DNA of 64,000 bases from Rickettsiales bacterium (GCA_035765535.1 DASTXE010000006.1:682001-746000), one strand, 5' to 3'; counted from the stretch's first letter, positions 1 through 9,827 are shown. Numbers and translations: made by a program. Notes: generated by a model not told the origin, from the sequence alone.

Positions 1-1
1 C

Positions 2-2344
2 GTCGAATATGGCGGCGATAAGCAGGGCTTCCTCCCCTTCGCAGAAATTCATCCCGATTATTACCAGATTCCCGTCGCCGACCGCGAACGCCTCATGAAA
101 GAGGTAGAAGCCGGAGAAGACGCGCGTGAAGAAAACGGAGCTTCATCCGAAGCAGCGGAAGAATCCGCGGCTCCTGCAAAAGCGGTTACCGTAAAGCAGG
201 AAGAGCCGGAACCGGAAGAAATTTTCCTGAAAGCAGAACCGGAGATCATCGCCCATCTGCACGAAACACCGGTAGCTTACAGCGAAGCCGTCACGGAAGC
301 GGAAGTGGAAGCACAGGCACATGGAGAAACTCCGCAGCCGATAGAAGGCCCTGCCGTTCAGCAGGAAGTGATCCCCCCCTCTATCACCGAAGCAGCAGAA
401 GCAATCGAACCGTCCGAAGGACAGGAACATAGCGAAACCGCCGAAACCGAGCCGCAGGAAGCACAGGAAATTGAAACCCTGGCCAGCGAAGAAGATGCCG
501 TGCGCCAATCGCGTTCCGCCTCTTTCTATCGCCGCTATAAGATCCAGGAAGTCATTAAACGCAACCAGATCGTACTCGTACAGGTGATCAAGGAAGAACG
601 TGGCAATAAGGGCGTTTCTCTGACCACTTTCATTTCACTGGCTGGCCGCTATTGCGTTCTGATGCCCAATTCCCCCAAAGGCGGTGGCATTTCCCGCAAG
701 ATTTCCAGTGGTGAAGATCGCAGGCGCCTGAAGGAAATCTCTTCCGAACTCAAAACCGCGCGCGGCATGAGCGCCATCATCCGCACTGCAGGCATCGACC
801 GCACCCGCGGCGAAATCCAGCGCGACTACGAATACCTCGTTAAATTATGGGAAACCATTCGCGAACAGACCCTTTCTTCCAGCGCCCCTGCGCTGATTTA
901 CGAAGAAGGCGATATCATTAAACGCACCATTCGCGATTTATATACGACTGATATCAGTGAAATTATCGTTGCAGGCGAAAACGGCTACAATCAGGCAAAA
1001 ACCTTCCTGAACATGCTCCTGCCGGGCGACGAGGTAAAAGTCAAATCGTACCAGGACAATATCCCGCTCTTCCATGCCTATAACATCGAAGACCAGCTCA
1101 ATTCCATGTATGACCAGAGCGTAAAACTGCGCTCCGGCGGCTATATCGTCCTGAATCCGACCGAAGCGTTGATCTCGATCGACGTTAACTCCGGCCGATC
1201 CACAGGCGAACGCAATATTGAGGAGACCGCAGCCAAGACGAATCTGGAAGCGGCAGCAGAAATCGCCCGCCAGCTGCGCCTGCGCGACCTTGCAGGCCTG
1301 ATCGTGATCGACTTTATCGACATGGCCGACTCCCGCAATCGCCGCGCTGTCGAGCGCGCACTGCGTGACGCGCTGAAAATGGACCGTGCGAAAATTCAGC
1401 TCGGCCGCATCAGCCCATTCGGTCTGCTGGAAATGTCTCGCCAGCGCCTGCGTCCCAGCATCAGCGAAACCAGCACCATCACCTGCCCGCATTGCAGCGG
1501 CAAAGGTGTAGTGCGCTCCAACAGCTCGATTGCACTGCAGGCCATCAGGGCGCTTGAGAAGGAAGCCGCAAGCAAAGCAACAACGGAACTGAAACTCACT
1601 GTAACCACGGCAGCCGCACTGGAGATGCTCAACAGCAGACGCGATGCAATCTCCGGCATTGAACAGAAATACGGTGTGAAGATCATGATCGTCGCGGATG
1701 ACAGCATCCCGCACGGCAATTTCCGCATTGAAAAGGTCAAAGGCGGAAAGCGCCATAACCAGCCTGCTTCCGGTCAGACACCGGTTTCCATGGATCATCT
1801 GACGATGGAAGGAATTCCACTGCCGCCGGAAGAACCCACCGTGAACGCAGAAGCCGGTACGGAAGAAGAGACACAGCAACCGCACACTGCCGCATCCGGT
1901 GAAGATCGTCCTCGCCGCAGGCGTGGTGGCCGCGGAAGGCGCGGTGGAAAGAATTTCGCCGAGCGTAATGCAGAACGCGGCAACGAATCCGTTCCCGCTA
2001 ACGAAACGCAGGAAACAACACAGGTAGAGGGTACAGAATCTGGCACTGAAGACGCCTCCGGTCAGGCTCCGAAACGCGAGGAGCGTGGAGGACGTCGCAA
2101 CAGACAGCGCCGCTGGCGTGACAAGCGCGACGGGAACCGTCCGGAAAATCAGAATACTGGAGCAGAAGCAGCACCGCATTCGGAACATTCTGGCGCCTCC
2201 ACCCATGCAGCACCTGTAAATCATGCACCGTCAGCCGCACCGCAGCCACAGCAGAACAGCACTGTACTGCCCCTGGACCAGCAGGCCCCGCAGGATGGTA
2301 AACCTAAAAAAGGCTGGTGGCGCAGAATTGTCGAAGCATCGTAA
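2..2344 (+). CDS. rne: Ribonuclease E/G, 5'-truncated by the window edge
   Basis: Endoribonuclease of RNA decay and rRNA/tRNA processing, the core of the degradosome. The frame is already open at base 2 and reads the first part of the S1 RNA-binding domain (VEYGGDKQGFLPF), so the true start lies left of the window. A Glu/Pro/Ala-rich acidic insert of about 140 codons (roughly 95-510) splits the S1 domain, as is usual in alphaproteobacterial RNase E; S1 resumes at RYKIQEVIKRNQ. The catalytic domain shows the two metal-binding Asp regions, SIDVNSGRS and VIDFIDMAD, and the zinc-link CPHCSGKG. The C-terminal third is low-complexity and rich in Arg, Gly, Glu and Pro, with RPRRRRGGRGRRGG and GGRRNRQRRWRDKR patches that probably bind RNA or degradosome partners. 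A strong terminator follows. Confidence 0.95.
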   Translation, partial: VEYGGDKQGFLPFAEIHPDYYQIPVADRERLMKEVEAGEDAREENGASSEAAEESAAPAKAVTVKQEEPEPEEIFLKAEPEIIAHLHETPVAYSEAVTEAEVEAQAHGETPQPIEGPAVQQEVIPPSITEAAEAIEPSEGQEHSETAETEPQEAQEIETLASEEDAVRQSRSASFYRRYKIQEVIKRNQIVLVQVIKEERGNKGVSLTTFISLAGRYCVLMPNSPKGGGISRKISSGEDRRRLKEISSELKTARGMSAIIRTAGIDRTRGEIQRDYEYLVKLWETIREQTLSSSAPALIYEEGDIIKRTIRDLYTTDISEIIVAGENGYNQAKTFLNMLLPGDEVKVKSYQDNIPLFHAYNIEDQLNSMYDQSVKLRSGGYIVLNPTEALISIDVNSGRSTGERNIEETAAKTNLEAAAEIARQLRLRDLAGLIVIDFIDMADSRNRRAVERALRDALKMDRAKIQLGRISPFGLLEMSRQRLRPSISETSTITCPHCSGKGVVRSNSSIALQAIRALEKEAASKATTELKLTVTTAAALEMLNSRRDAISGIEQKYGVKIMIVADDSIPHGNFRIEKVKGGKRHNQPASGQTPVSMDHLTMEGIPLPPEEPTVNAEAGTEEETQQPHTAASGEDRPRRRRGGRGRRGGKNFAERNAERGNESVPANETQETTQVEGTESGTEDASGQAPKREERGGRRNRQRRWRDKRDGNRPENQNTGAEAAPHSEHSGASTHAAPVNHAPSAAPQPQQNSTVLPLDQQAPQDGKPKKGWWRRIVEAS

Positions 2345-2367
2345 GATCGCTTCCTATCAGCCAATAA

Positions 2368-2396
2368 AAAACGCCCCGGTCTTTCCGGGGCGTTTT
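2368..2396. terminator. Bidirectional rho-independent terminator between rne and glmU
   Basis: A nine-base perfect GC-rich stem (2371-2379 with 2385-2393) around a five-base loop, with A residues on the left and T residues on the right, so it can work in both directions. It sits between the convergent stops of rne and glmU. Confidence 0.85.
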
Positions 2397-2423
2397 CGTT
2401 TCTAGTAAGGTCTAGTAGACTTT

Positions 2424-3773
2424 TTACTGTTTCTCGCGGAAGTTCTTGGCCCAGCCGGGTTTATCTTCCTGCCTGCTGCGCGCCACACTGAGCGCATCGC
2501 CTGGAACGTCGCTGGTCACAACCGAACCCGCCGCCACAATCGCCCCGTCACCGATCTTGACCGGAGCCACGAGCGCACTGTTGGAGCCGATGAATGCTCC
2601 CGCGCCGATTTCGGTCTTATACTTCTTGAAGCCATCATAGTTGCAGGTAATCGTGCCTGCACCGATATTGGCTTTCGCTCCCACATGCGCATCCCCGATA
2701 TAGGAGAGATGGTTCGCCTTCGCCCCTTTTTCGAGCGTGGCTTTTTTGAGTTCAACGAAATTACCCACATGCGCCGACTCACCCACATCCGTTCCCGGAC
2801 GCAGACGCGCGAACGGCCCGATGGTCGCATGCGCACGCACATGCGCGCCTTCGATATGGCTGAAGGAGCGAATCTCGACATTATCTTCGATCTCAACACC
2901 CACACCGAATACGACGTTAGGATGGATAATCACATCTTTGCCTATTTTGGTGTCATGCGCAAAATACACCGTTTCAGGATCGATCAGCGTAGCACCGTTA
3001 TCCATAGCTTTGCGGCGCAGGGCATTCTGGACGAACGCTTCCGCTACCGCGAGTTCTACGCGGGAATTTACGCCCATCAGTTCACCGCCATCGGCCTTCA
3101 CCACGGCGCAATCATGCCCATCCGCACGCGCATGCTTTACAAGGTCAGTAAGATAGAATTCACCGTTGGCATTCTTATTATCCAGACGCGCAAGCAACGC
3201 AAACAGCACACTCGACTTCACCGCCATCACACCGGAATTGCACAGGCGTATACGTTTTTCCTCTTCGGTGGCATCCTTGACTTCAACGATGCGCTCAAGC
3301 CCACCATCCTTATTCACCACGAGACGGCCATACGCATTCGGCCCTTCCACTTCCATACCCAGAACGGCCACCGCCAGCTTAGGTGAAGCATTGAGCGCTG
3401 CATCCATGGCAAGAATCGTTTCGCGCTGGATGAGCGGTGTGTCACCATATAGTACGATAACGTTACCGGAAAATCCTTTAAGGGCTTCCTCCGCAGCTTT
3501 CACAGCATCGCCCGTGCCAAGCTGCTGTTGCTGCACCGCATTGTCCACTGCCTGCCCATAATGATTTTTAACACCTGTGCGCACATGCTCCATTTCCGGA
3601 GCTGTGACCGCCACCACTTTCTGTGCACCACAGGAGAGCGCTGTGTCGACCACATGCATCAGCATCGGCTTACCCACAACCTTGTGCATGACCTTGGGCA
3701 TGGTGGAACGCATACGGGTTCCCTTCCCTGCCGCCAAAATGACGCACGCTATATTTTGTGCTTTGTCTTTCAT
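2424..3773 (-). CDS. glmU: Bifunctional UDP-N-acetylglucosamine pyrophosphorylase / glucosamine-1-phosphate N-acetyltransferase
   Basis: Makes UDP-GlcNAc from glucosamine-1-phosphate, acetyl-CoA and UTP in the cytoplasm, for peptidoglycan and lipopolysaccharide. The 449 residues match the family length. The N-terminal uridylyltransferase half opens with the nucleotide-binding ILAAGKGTRMRS loop and has the LYGDTPLI and CNSGVMAV motifs. The C-terminal half is a left-handed beta-helix of hexapeptide repeats ending with the acetyltransferase site region NHLSYIGDAHVG and GAGTITCNYDG. The gene is convergent with rne and divergent from rmuC. No neighbouring glmS or glmM is seen. Confidence 0.97.
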   Translation of the reverse strand: MKDKAQNIACVILAAGKGTRMRSTMPKVMHKVVGKPMLMHVVDTALSCGAQKVVAVTAPEMEHVRTGVKNHYGQAVDNAVQQQQLGTGDAVKAAEEALKGFSGNVIVLYGDTPLIQRETILAMDAALNASPKLAVAVLGMEVEGPNAYGRLVVNKDGGLERIVEVKDATEEEKRIRLCNSGVMAVKSSVLFALLARLDNKNANGEFYLTDLVKHARADGHDCAVVKADGGELMGVNSRVELAVAEAFVQNALRRKAMDNGATLIDPETVYFAHDTKIGKDVIIHPNVVFGVGVEIEDNVEIRSFSHIEGAHVRAHATIGPFARLRPGTDVGESAHVGNFVELKKATLEKGAKANHLSYIGDAHVGAKANIGAGTITCNYDGFKKYKTEIGAGAFIGSNSALVAPVKIGDGAIVAAGSVVTSDVPGDALSVARSRQEDKPGWAKNFREKQ

Positions 3774-3838
3774 ATCGAACCAGCTATATATTGTTTAAAG
3801 AAAGTTAAAAAATAAAACCAAAAAGAAGGGAATTTGCA

Positions 3839-5320
3839 ATGAACTTTTTGTTTTGGATTGCCGCTACCGTCGCTTTGATTTTCACTCCTGCGGCTGTTAT
3901 AACTTTCTTCTCCCGCGAACGCTACCGCAAACGTCTTAAACATATTGAAATCTTAGTCGCCACCCTGACCACCCAGAATGAGGGATATAAAAAGAGCGCC
4001 GACGAAATGAAATCCCTGCGGGACCAGAATTCTGCCTACCTTGAACAAAAATCCATCGCCGTGACCGAATTGCAGGAACTGCAGAAAAAGGTCATCACCG
4101 TCAGCAATGAACGCGATAACCATTTGCGCGAAAAGGAAGAAGCCACAAAAGCACGCCTGGAAGCCGAAAAGAAGCTCGAGCTGAACCTGCAGAAGATGGA
4201 AGAAGCCGAAAAACGCATGCAGGACTGGGAGTTACAGCGCAGCGAATCGCTGAAAGCGGCCAAAGCCTCTATCCTTGAAGCAGGCGGCCAGCTTTCCAGC
4301 AAACTGCTCGAAGACCATAAGCGTGAAGCCGAAGCCGCGAAGAAAGAAGCGGAAACCGCCGTTAAAAAGACCTCAGACGCCTTGATTGAGCAGGTACTCA
4401 ATATTACGAAGTCCGTTGCTTCCATTCAGGACCAGAACCGCAAGACCGAACAGATGGCCCAGACCGTCTGGCGCGCTCTCGCCTCCCCCGCTGGAGCCGG
4501 AAGCCTGGCGGAAGTAGGGCTGGAAAATTCGCTCAAGAATTTCGATCTCGAGCCCAAGCGCGACTATGTGATGCAATACGCCATCCATAGCGACGAAGCC
4601 GGAAAACTGCGTCCTGACGCGGTCATCTTCCTGCCGCAGGACATGGTGATGGTGATCGACAGCAAGGCCTCCAAATTCCTGCTGGAAATCGCCGAAGCGG
4701 AGGGCAACGAGTCGGAAACCGAGCTGCTGCTGCGCCTGAAGAAGACGATGAATACCCACTTAAACGACCTGACATCGAAGAACTACGCCGCCGCCATCCG
4801 CACGCTTTATAAAGAAGCAGGCCGCGCTGACAAGATCAGCCATGTGCTCAACGTCATGTATGTGCCAAGCGAAAACGCCATCAACCACATCCGCCGCGCC
4901 GATCCGGAATTCACCCAGAAAGCCGAACGTGCTGGCATTATTCTCGCAAGCCCCTCCAACCTTTCCGGTCTGCTGTCGCTCGCCAAGTTCAACATCGGCA
5001 TGATGCGCCAGGCCGAGAATCAGGAAGTGATCGTCAACAGCGTGCAGGAACTGCTGGATAATGTGATTACCGTCCTCGCCTATTCCGACAAGGTAGGCCG
5101 CGGCCTGAAACTCGCAAACGATTACTTCGACCAGTTCGCACGCTCGGTCAATAAGCGCATGCTGCCCAAGATGCGCCAGCTCGTCTCCCTCGGCCTCAAG
5201 CCGAACAAGATCAAGGAAATTCCCGCCAAGATCACGAGCTACGATATCCGTCCGTCCGACGATATGATGATCATTGAAGGCGAAGTGGAAACGGTAGAAG
5301 CAGAAATCGCTTCAGCCTAG
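3839..5320 (+). CDS. rmuC: RmuC family DNA recombination protein
   Basis: RmuC-family proteins limit rearrangements at inverted repeats and carry a nuclease-like domain; the precise activity is poorly known. The 493-residue product has an N-terminal membrane segment (about residues 3-23), a long Lys/Glu/Ala-rich coiled coil (about 30-200) and the conserved core with RPDAVIFLPQDMVMVIDSKAS, containing the PD-(D/E)xK-like Asp and Lys. The start is supported by AGAAGGG upstream. The last four bases overlap the 3' end of the convergent ppx gene. Confidence 0.93.
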   Translation: MNFLFWIAATVALIFTPAAVITFFSRERYRKRLKHIEILVATLTTQNEGYKKSADEMKSLRDQNSAYLEQKSIAVTELQELQKKVITVSNERDNHLREKEEATKARLEAEKKLELNLQKMEEAEKRMQDWELQRSESLKAAKASILEAGGQLSSKLLEDHKREAEAAKKEAETAVKKTSDALIEQVLNITKSVASIQDQNRKTEQMAQTVWRALASPAGAGSLAEVGLENSLKNFDLEPKRDYVMQYAIHSDEAGKLRPDAVIFLPQDMVMVIDSKASKFLLEIAEAEGNESETELLLRLKKTMNTHLNDLTSKNYAAAIRTLYKEAGRADKISHVLNVMYVPSENAINHIRRADPEFTQKAERAGIILASPSNLSGLLSLAKFNIGMMRQAENQEVIVNSVQELLDNVITVLAYSDKVGRGLKLANDYFDQFARSVNKRMLPKMRQLVSLGLKPNKIKEIPAKITSYDIRPSDDMMIIEGEVETVEAEIASA

Positions 5321-6387
5321 CCTAGCTGAGAGCGCATGTAATCATGCATGAGCGAGATGATGATCCCCTCGCGCACGCCGCGGTCAGCGATTGTGATTTC
5401 CGCCACAGGCCATAATGTGCAGATTGCCTCGAAAATAGCGCAGCCGGAAATAATATAATCCGAACGTTCCGGGCCGATACAGGCATTGGCGAAACGTTCC
5501 GACGGACGCATATTAAGAATCGTTTGGGCCGCATCGCGCAGATCGTCGAGCTTGAAACGCATCCCGTCCACACGTGAACGTTCGTAATGCGACAACTTCA
5601 GGTGAATCGCTGCGAGCGTGGTAAGCGTGCCAGAGGTGGAAAGCAGTTGCACATTACCGGTCGCCACGGCCTCGCTGATCTTGTTCTTGCGGTCGAACGC
5701 ACGCAATGTTTTGACGAGATGCCCGACCAGTTCGTCGAAATACATCTCCGCAAATGCCGTGCCTCCGAATTTTTCCGAAAGATTCATCACCCCCTGATTC
5801 AGAGAAAGCCAGTCCACGATGCGGTGATCGCACATCAGTTCGGGCGGCGCCATATAGTCGCGTTTAACCCAGAGAAATTCCGTGCTTCCGCCACCGATAT
5901 CGAATACGAGCGCGTTTTCCGCCTGCGGGGAAAGCAGGCTAGAACACCCCAGGAATGCAAGTTTCGCTTCTTCCTCATTGCTGATGACTTCAATCTCCAG
6001 CCCCGTCTCTTTCTGGACCATCGCGATGAATTCGTCGCTGTTATCAGCCTGGCGGCAGGCTTCCGTCGCCACGTAACGCACAAATGGAACCTGCGCACGC
6101 TCAATTTTTTTCTGGCAGGTCTTCAGCGCCGTGAGCGTGCGGTGCATCGCTTCCGGCAACAGACGGTTGTTTACGCTTAAACCTTCGCCAAGGCGCACAA
6201 TGCGTGAAAAAGTATCCACGACTTTAATGCCATGATTGGCACGTACCGGATAAACGGAAGGACGGGCGATAAGCAGGCGGCAGTTATTCGTCCCAAGATC
6301 CAGGGCAGCAAAAACAGGCTGATTTTCTACAGGCTGCTCATGAGTGCTTTTTTGTGCTGCATGCGCTGGCGTTCTCATTACAGACAT
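5317..6387 (-). CDS. ppx: Ppx/GppA family exopolyphosphatase / pppGpp phosphohydrolase
   Basis: Enzymes of this family hydrolyse polyphosphate or the 5'-phosphate of pppGpp, linking phosphate storage to the stringent response. The 356-residue product has the actin-like ATPase-fold phosphate loops: ALDLGTNNCRLLIA near the N-terminus, the catalytic-Glu region VATEACRQA, and VFDIGGGSTEF. It lacks the C-terminal HD extension of longer Ppx proteins, as is common in alphaproteobacteria. Its ATG overlaps the stop codon of the upstream OmpA-like gene (TAATG), indicating translational coupling. Substrate preference (polyphosphate or pppGpp) cannot be told from the sequence. Confidence 0.92.
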   Translation of the reverse strand: MSVMRTPAHAAQKSTHEQPVENQPVFAALDLGTNNCRLLIARPSVYPVRANHGIKVVDTFSRIVRLGEGLSVNNRLLPEAMHRTLTALKTCQKKIERAQVPFVRYVATEACRQADNSDEFIAMVQKETGLEIEVISNEEEAKLAFLGCSSLLSPQAENALVFDIGGGSTEFLWVKRDYMAPPELMCDHRIVDWLSLNQGVMNLSEKFGGTAFAEMYFDELVGHLVKTLRAFDRKNKISEAVATGNVQLLSTSGTLTTLAAIHLKLSHYERSRVDGMRFKLDDLRDAAQTILNMRPSERFANACIGPERSDYIISGCAIFEAICTLWPVAEITIADRGVREGIIISLMHDYMRSQLG

Positions 6388-7592
6388 TATTTAATGATGA
6401 ACACATCCACGCGATCAGCAGGGCCGGACTCGTTCTTGTTACCCAGTGCTTTCACATTGACACGACCGACATCAATCCCCTTTGTCGTCACGAGATAATT
6501 ACGCACCGCAATGCCGCGCGCAAGCGAGACACGCTTGGGGTAAATACTGACCGCATCCGATCCGGAAGCATAGGCTACTACGTTCGCCCTCATATTAGTA
6601 TGCGCGGTCAGCTGCGTTGCAATCATATCCAGCTTGGCAGTTGCGCCAAGCGGAAGTTCCGTTGCATTGGAATTAAATACAATACGCTCATCCGGCGCAG
6701 TGGCGGAACCGGCAGCGGCTTCGTCCTTATCGGCAGATGCGCCAGGCAGCGGCGGCAATGCAGCGGCTCCGGCAGCAGGAGCGTTTTTCGCACCAGGCAG
6801 CGACGGCAGGGCTTCACCGCCGGGCATGGACGGAAGTTCTTTTTCACCCGGAGCAGCTTTTTCACCCGGCAACGGCGGCAATCCTCCGGCAGGTTCTTTC
6901 GGCAGTGCAGCCAGCGGCAATGAAGGCGGTTCCGAGTTTACGGCTGGAGCCGGTGGAGTCGGAGCTTTAGCAGCACCCGGCGCAACAGGCGGCAGAGACG
7001 GTGCCACCGGTGCGGGAGAAGCAGGCTCTGGCAACGCAAGCGGCTGGACTTTCTGGCTCGGCTCTGGCATCGCAGGCGGAGTTACATCCCCTTTTTTAGC
7101 AGGCAGCGGCAATTCGGCATGCGGCGGCTCAGCTGCAACAGGAGCTTTTGGCGCAGGTGCAACCGGCGGAGACACTTCACGTCCCGGCAAAGGCGCAAGC
7201 TGCGGCACGTTTTCAGATTCCGGCGGCGAAGACGGCGCTTCATGCGCGGGCGTCACTTTCACTTCCGGCGTGGTTTCCGTTTTCTCAGGCTGTACCGGCG
7301 GACAAGCCGTAGCCTTTTTCTTATGTTTTACTGCATGTTTTTTGTGCTTGCGCTTATGCGTAGCGTGTTTGTGCTTGCCCTTGTCAGCTGCAGACTGTTC
7401 GCCGAACGGGCTGACGTCAGCCTGTCCCGCGATAGGAGTCGGAGCTTCCTCCTGATGCAGGTTATTGAGCGCATCGAGATTGATTTCTATTGTGGGGCGC
7501 ATTCTGTACTGCGTGCGCGGATTAAACGCTAAAGCCGTGCTTGCGCTGAACGCTACGAGCATGGTGCAGGCTAACAAAACAGATTTTTTCAT
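6387..7592 (-). CDS. Proline-rich exported protein with OmpA-like C-terminal domain
   Basis: A signal peptide (about 22 residues, ending at TALA) is followed by a short Lys/His-rich stretch. Then comes roughly 200 residues of Pro/Ala-rich linker with recurring LPPLPG-type units. A C-terminal domain of about 100 residues resembles OmpA/MotB peptidoglycan-binding domains: IVFNSNATELPLGATAKLDM, then residues around RVSLARGIAVRNYLVTTKGI and VNVKALG. It probably anchors an envelope component to the cell wall. The internal ATG at 7592 has better spaced AAAGG than the ATG at 7598, so I start there. The gene is upstream of and coupled to ppx. The partner of the proline linker is unknown. Confidence 0.8.
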   Translation of the reverse strand: MKKSVLLACTMLVAFSASTALAFNPRTQYRMRPTIEINLDALNNLHQEEAPTPIAGQADVSPFGEQSAADKGKHKHATHKRKHKKHAVKHKKKATACPPVQPEKTETTPEVKVTPAHEAPSSPPESENVPQLAPLPGREVSPPVAPAPKAPVAAEPPHAELPLPAKKGDVTPPAMPEPSQKVQPLALPEPASPAPVAPSLPPVAPGAAKAPTPPAPAVNSEPPSLPLAALPKEPAGGLPPLPGEKAAPGEKELPSMPGGEALPSLPGAKNAPAAGAAALPPLPGASADKDEAAAGSATAPDERIVFNSNATELPLGATAKLDMIATQLTAHTNMRANVVAYASGSDAVSIYPKRVSLARGIAVRNYLVTTKGIDVGRVNVKALGNKNESGPADRVDVFIIK

Positions 7593-7637
7593 TCTCATGC
7601 CTTTAATGTAAATATTATGCGCCTTAATATCAAGGGT

Positions 7638-8459
7638 TTATTTTCTTTGAATTTCTTCGTCAAGCCGTTTGCGAAGATATTTCGTCTGCTTACCCACATC
7701 AAATCTGACACCCAGTGGCTCGATTGCCACAATCGGAGCCAGAACCACACCACTATTTGTCATAAAAACTTCATCACAATCGCGCAGGGCGTCAAGTAAA
7801 AAATGGCCCTCTTCCACCCTTCCGGGCCATAAAGTCATGACCCTGTGGCGCATAGTCCCCGGCACCAGTGGCAAATCAGGCGCTGGGGTATAAAGCGTTT
7901 CATCCTTTACCCAGAAAATCGAACCGGAAGCCGTTTCACAGATACGTCCCTGCCCGTCCAGCAGCAACGCATTATCGCAAGCCTGCGCACGCGCTTCCAG
8001 AAGCGCCAGACTATAAAGAATGCCGTTATTGGTTTTGGCAGGAACCTGAGCGCAAGCATAATACGAAGACTGCCATAGCTTGAGCGGTGCAAAAGAAGGA
8101 TAAGGCCGGGGAATCACCAGCACGATGAGATAGGGTGTACAGCCATCCGGCAAGTAGCCCGAAGCACCTTCCCTGTCCTCCCCACGGGAGACGACAACGC
8201 GAAGATACCCCCCTTGCAGCTCGTTGCGCCGGAGCGTTTCCACGCAAATGGCAGGCAATTCATTCAGATCGAGAGCTATATGCAGGGATTCAAGACCGTG
8301 CTTCAATCGCTCAATATGTGCGGGTAGATCGAAAATCTTTCCTTCCGCCACAAGCATGGTTTCAAAAAGCCCGTCGCCAAAGCGAAAAGAACGGTCGCGC
8401 AATCCCACATGGCATGCGCTTTCATCTTGAAACCCGTCCTTGAAATAGGCTATCGGCAT
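7638..8459 (-). CDS. Aminotransferase class IV (PLP fold type IV)
   Basis: A member of the branched-chain / D-amino-acid aminotransferase / aminodeoxychorismate lyase superfamily. The N-terminal DRSFRFGDGLFET block and the central AKTNNGIL segment, which supplies the PLP lysine, are plain, as is the following glycine-rich ETASGSIFWV loop. I prefer the ATG at 8459 to one at 8486 because it places DRSFRFGD at the usual distance from the N-terminus. It is the last gene of the metC-bioH-bioC run and overlaps bioC by 10 bases. Placement with biotin genes might favour a PabC-like or general transaminase role; family alone does not settle it. Confidence 0.85.
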   Translation of the reverse strand: MPIAYFKDGFQDESACHVGLRDRSFRFGDGLFETMLVAEGKIFDLPAHIERLKHGLESLHIALDLNELPAICVETLRRNELQGGYLRVVVSRGEDREGASGYLPDGCTPYLIVLVIPRPYPSFAPLKLWQSSYYACAQVPAKTNNGILYSLALLEARAQACDNALLLDGQGRICETASGSIFWVKDETLYTPAPDLPLVPGTMRHRVMTLWPGRVEEGHFLLDALRDCDEVFMTNSGVVLAPIVAIEPLGVRFDVGKQTKYLRKRLDEEIQRK

Positions 8460-9169
8460 GACTCTATCCAATACAATATTTCCCATGTCACCCGCAAGCC
8501 GTTCTTGTCCACGAACCTTTCGCGATACACTGCCTCCACCTGCTGCAGCCTGCGGCGTGTAGTAAGCCCTTTGCGTCGTCCGGCAAGCTTATTCGCCGCA
8601 CCGATGGCTTTGAGCGCCCGCATGAGCGCGCCCATATCGGCAAAATGCTCGGTCACGATTTCCTTCTGCCACCCTTGCGCATCGGCAAAGGGAGAAACAT
8701 GCGCATCGCCATCTATGGCAGCAAAGCTTTCGCGCAATTCATGCAGCGTCGCGGCACCAAACGTACTGACAGCCACAACACCCCCTGGCTTCACAACCCT
8801 CTTCAATTCCTGCATAGCACCCCGCCAGTCCGGCAACCATTGCAACGCCAGCGAGGAGATAACCGCATCGAAACTGCCATCCGCAAAAGGCAGCGCCGCT
8901 ATGGTGCCGGTAACAGCGCTATGGCCGTTGCGCCGGGCTATGGCGCACATGGCGGGGGAAAGATCAAGCTGAACGAACCGCCGCCCCTCCAGCAGTTTGG
9001 CGCATTGCCCTGTACCGCACCCGGCATCGAGCACCAGCGCATCCGCCGGGACAAGCGGCGCCGCCCACTCCACAAGACGACGCAAGACATGCTGCTGCAG
9101 ATGCGCATATTCATCATATTGCGCTGCCGCTTTTGAGAAATCCTGCTGTATGCGCTTTATATCAAACAC
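8450..9169 (-). CDS. bioC: Malonyl-[acyl-carrier protein] O-methyltransferase BioC
   Basis: SAM-dependent methyltransferase that masks malonyl-ACP as its methyl ester to start pimelate synthesis for biotin. The product has 239 residues with the BioC-like opening FDIKRIQQDFSKAAAQYDEYAHLQQHVL in shorter form (start of a helical cap), motif I DAGCGTGQCAK, the acidic VQLDLSPAM motif and SSLALQWLPDW. The assignment is strengthened by the adjoining esterase-like gene, which it overlaps by 8 bases. Downstream it overlaps the aminotransferase. The other biotin genes (bioFADB) are not in the window. Confidence 0.87.
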   Translation of the reverse strand: MFDIKRIQQDFSKAAAQYDEYAHLQQHVLRRLVEWAAPLVPADALVLDAGCGTGQCAKLLEGRRFVQLDLSPAMCAIARRNGHSAVTGTIAALPFADGSFDAVISSLALQWLPDWRGAMQELKRVVKPGGVVAVSTFGAATLHELRESFAAIDGDAHVSPFADAQGWQKEIVTEHFADMGALMRALKAIGAANKLAGRRKGLTTRRRLQQVEAVYRERFVDKNGLRVTWEILYWIESCR

Positions 9170-9827
9170 GGCTGTCGATCAGATCTTTTAAAAATACAGA
9201 ATCATGCAGGTGCGGCGCATGCCCGCAACCGGGCAGCATGATCATCTCCGCCCCCGGCAGATGCTGCGCGAATAATGCGGCCTGCGCCGGAGGAATCACC
9301 TTATCGTTCTCCCCATATACAATCACCGTATGCGGAAACCGGCGGAAATGCATGTCTTTGCAGCTGCCCCTCGCCAGTTCATCCAGCCAGTACAAACCAT
9401 TCTCCCAGAGAGTTTTTGTGCGCAGCAAGCTGCGCGCTATTTGCGACTGACGGTTATCCCCCAGCGCAACCAGCGCCTGGAACTGCGCCAGCATCTGCGA
9501 TGGATGGGAAACATAGTGTTCACGAATAGTATTGAACTGTTCGATAGACGAACCTGTTCCCTCATCTATAAACTGAAATGGCGCCGCTAATAAAATCAAA
9601 AGGCCGGGCCGTATGTAACCATTCGAAACAGCACGCGCCAGCAATTGCCCGCCGAGCGACCAGCCGATGGCAACATCAGGCTCACGCGGCAACGCTGCGA
9701 ATAATGTTTCCGCATCGCTATACGCGGCATAATCGAAATGCTGTGCATCCGCCGGGACGATCCCAGCCAATGCTTCCCGCTCTTGTTGCCATCCCGTCAG
9801 GCACAGAGCCTTCTTCGGTTCAGCCAT
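9162..9827 (-). CDS. Alpha/beta hydrolase, probable pimeloyl-ACP methyl ester esterase
   Basis: A small alpha/beta hydrolase of 221 residues with the nucleophile elbow GWSLGG, a late Asp in VYGENDKVIP and a His in GCGHAPHL, completing a Ser-Asp-His triad. BioH-type esterases remove the methyl group added by BioC, and this gene directly precedes bioC, so the role is well supported by context though several esterase families (BioH, BioG, BioJ and others) can do it. The ATG at 9827 contains the metC stop (ATGGCTGA), an 8-base overlap, which decides the start. Confidence 0.8.
   Translation of the reverse strand: MAEPKKALCLTGWQQEREALAGIVPADAQHFDYAAYSDAETLFAALPREPDVAIGWSLGGQLLARAVSNGYIRPGLLILLAAPFQFIDEGTGSSIEQFNTIREHYVSHPSQMLAQFQALVALGDNRQSQIARSLLRTKTLWENGLYWLDELARGSCKDMHFRRFPHTVIVYGENDKVIPPAQAALFAQHLPGAEMIMLPGCGHAPHLHDSVFLKDLIDSRV

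Noticed and set aside
938-2224. Long open frame on the strand opposite to rne
   Set aside because: It is the mirror of a strongly coding rne sequence; no domain, no ribosome binding site.
6634-7455. Gly/Ala/Ser-rich open frame opposite to the OmpA-like gene
   Set aside because: Low-complexity product of the Pro/Ala-rich linker read in reverse; the leftward gene has a signal peptide and a recognised domain.
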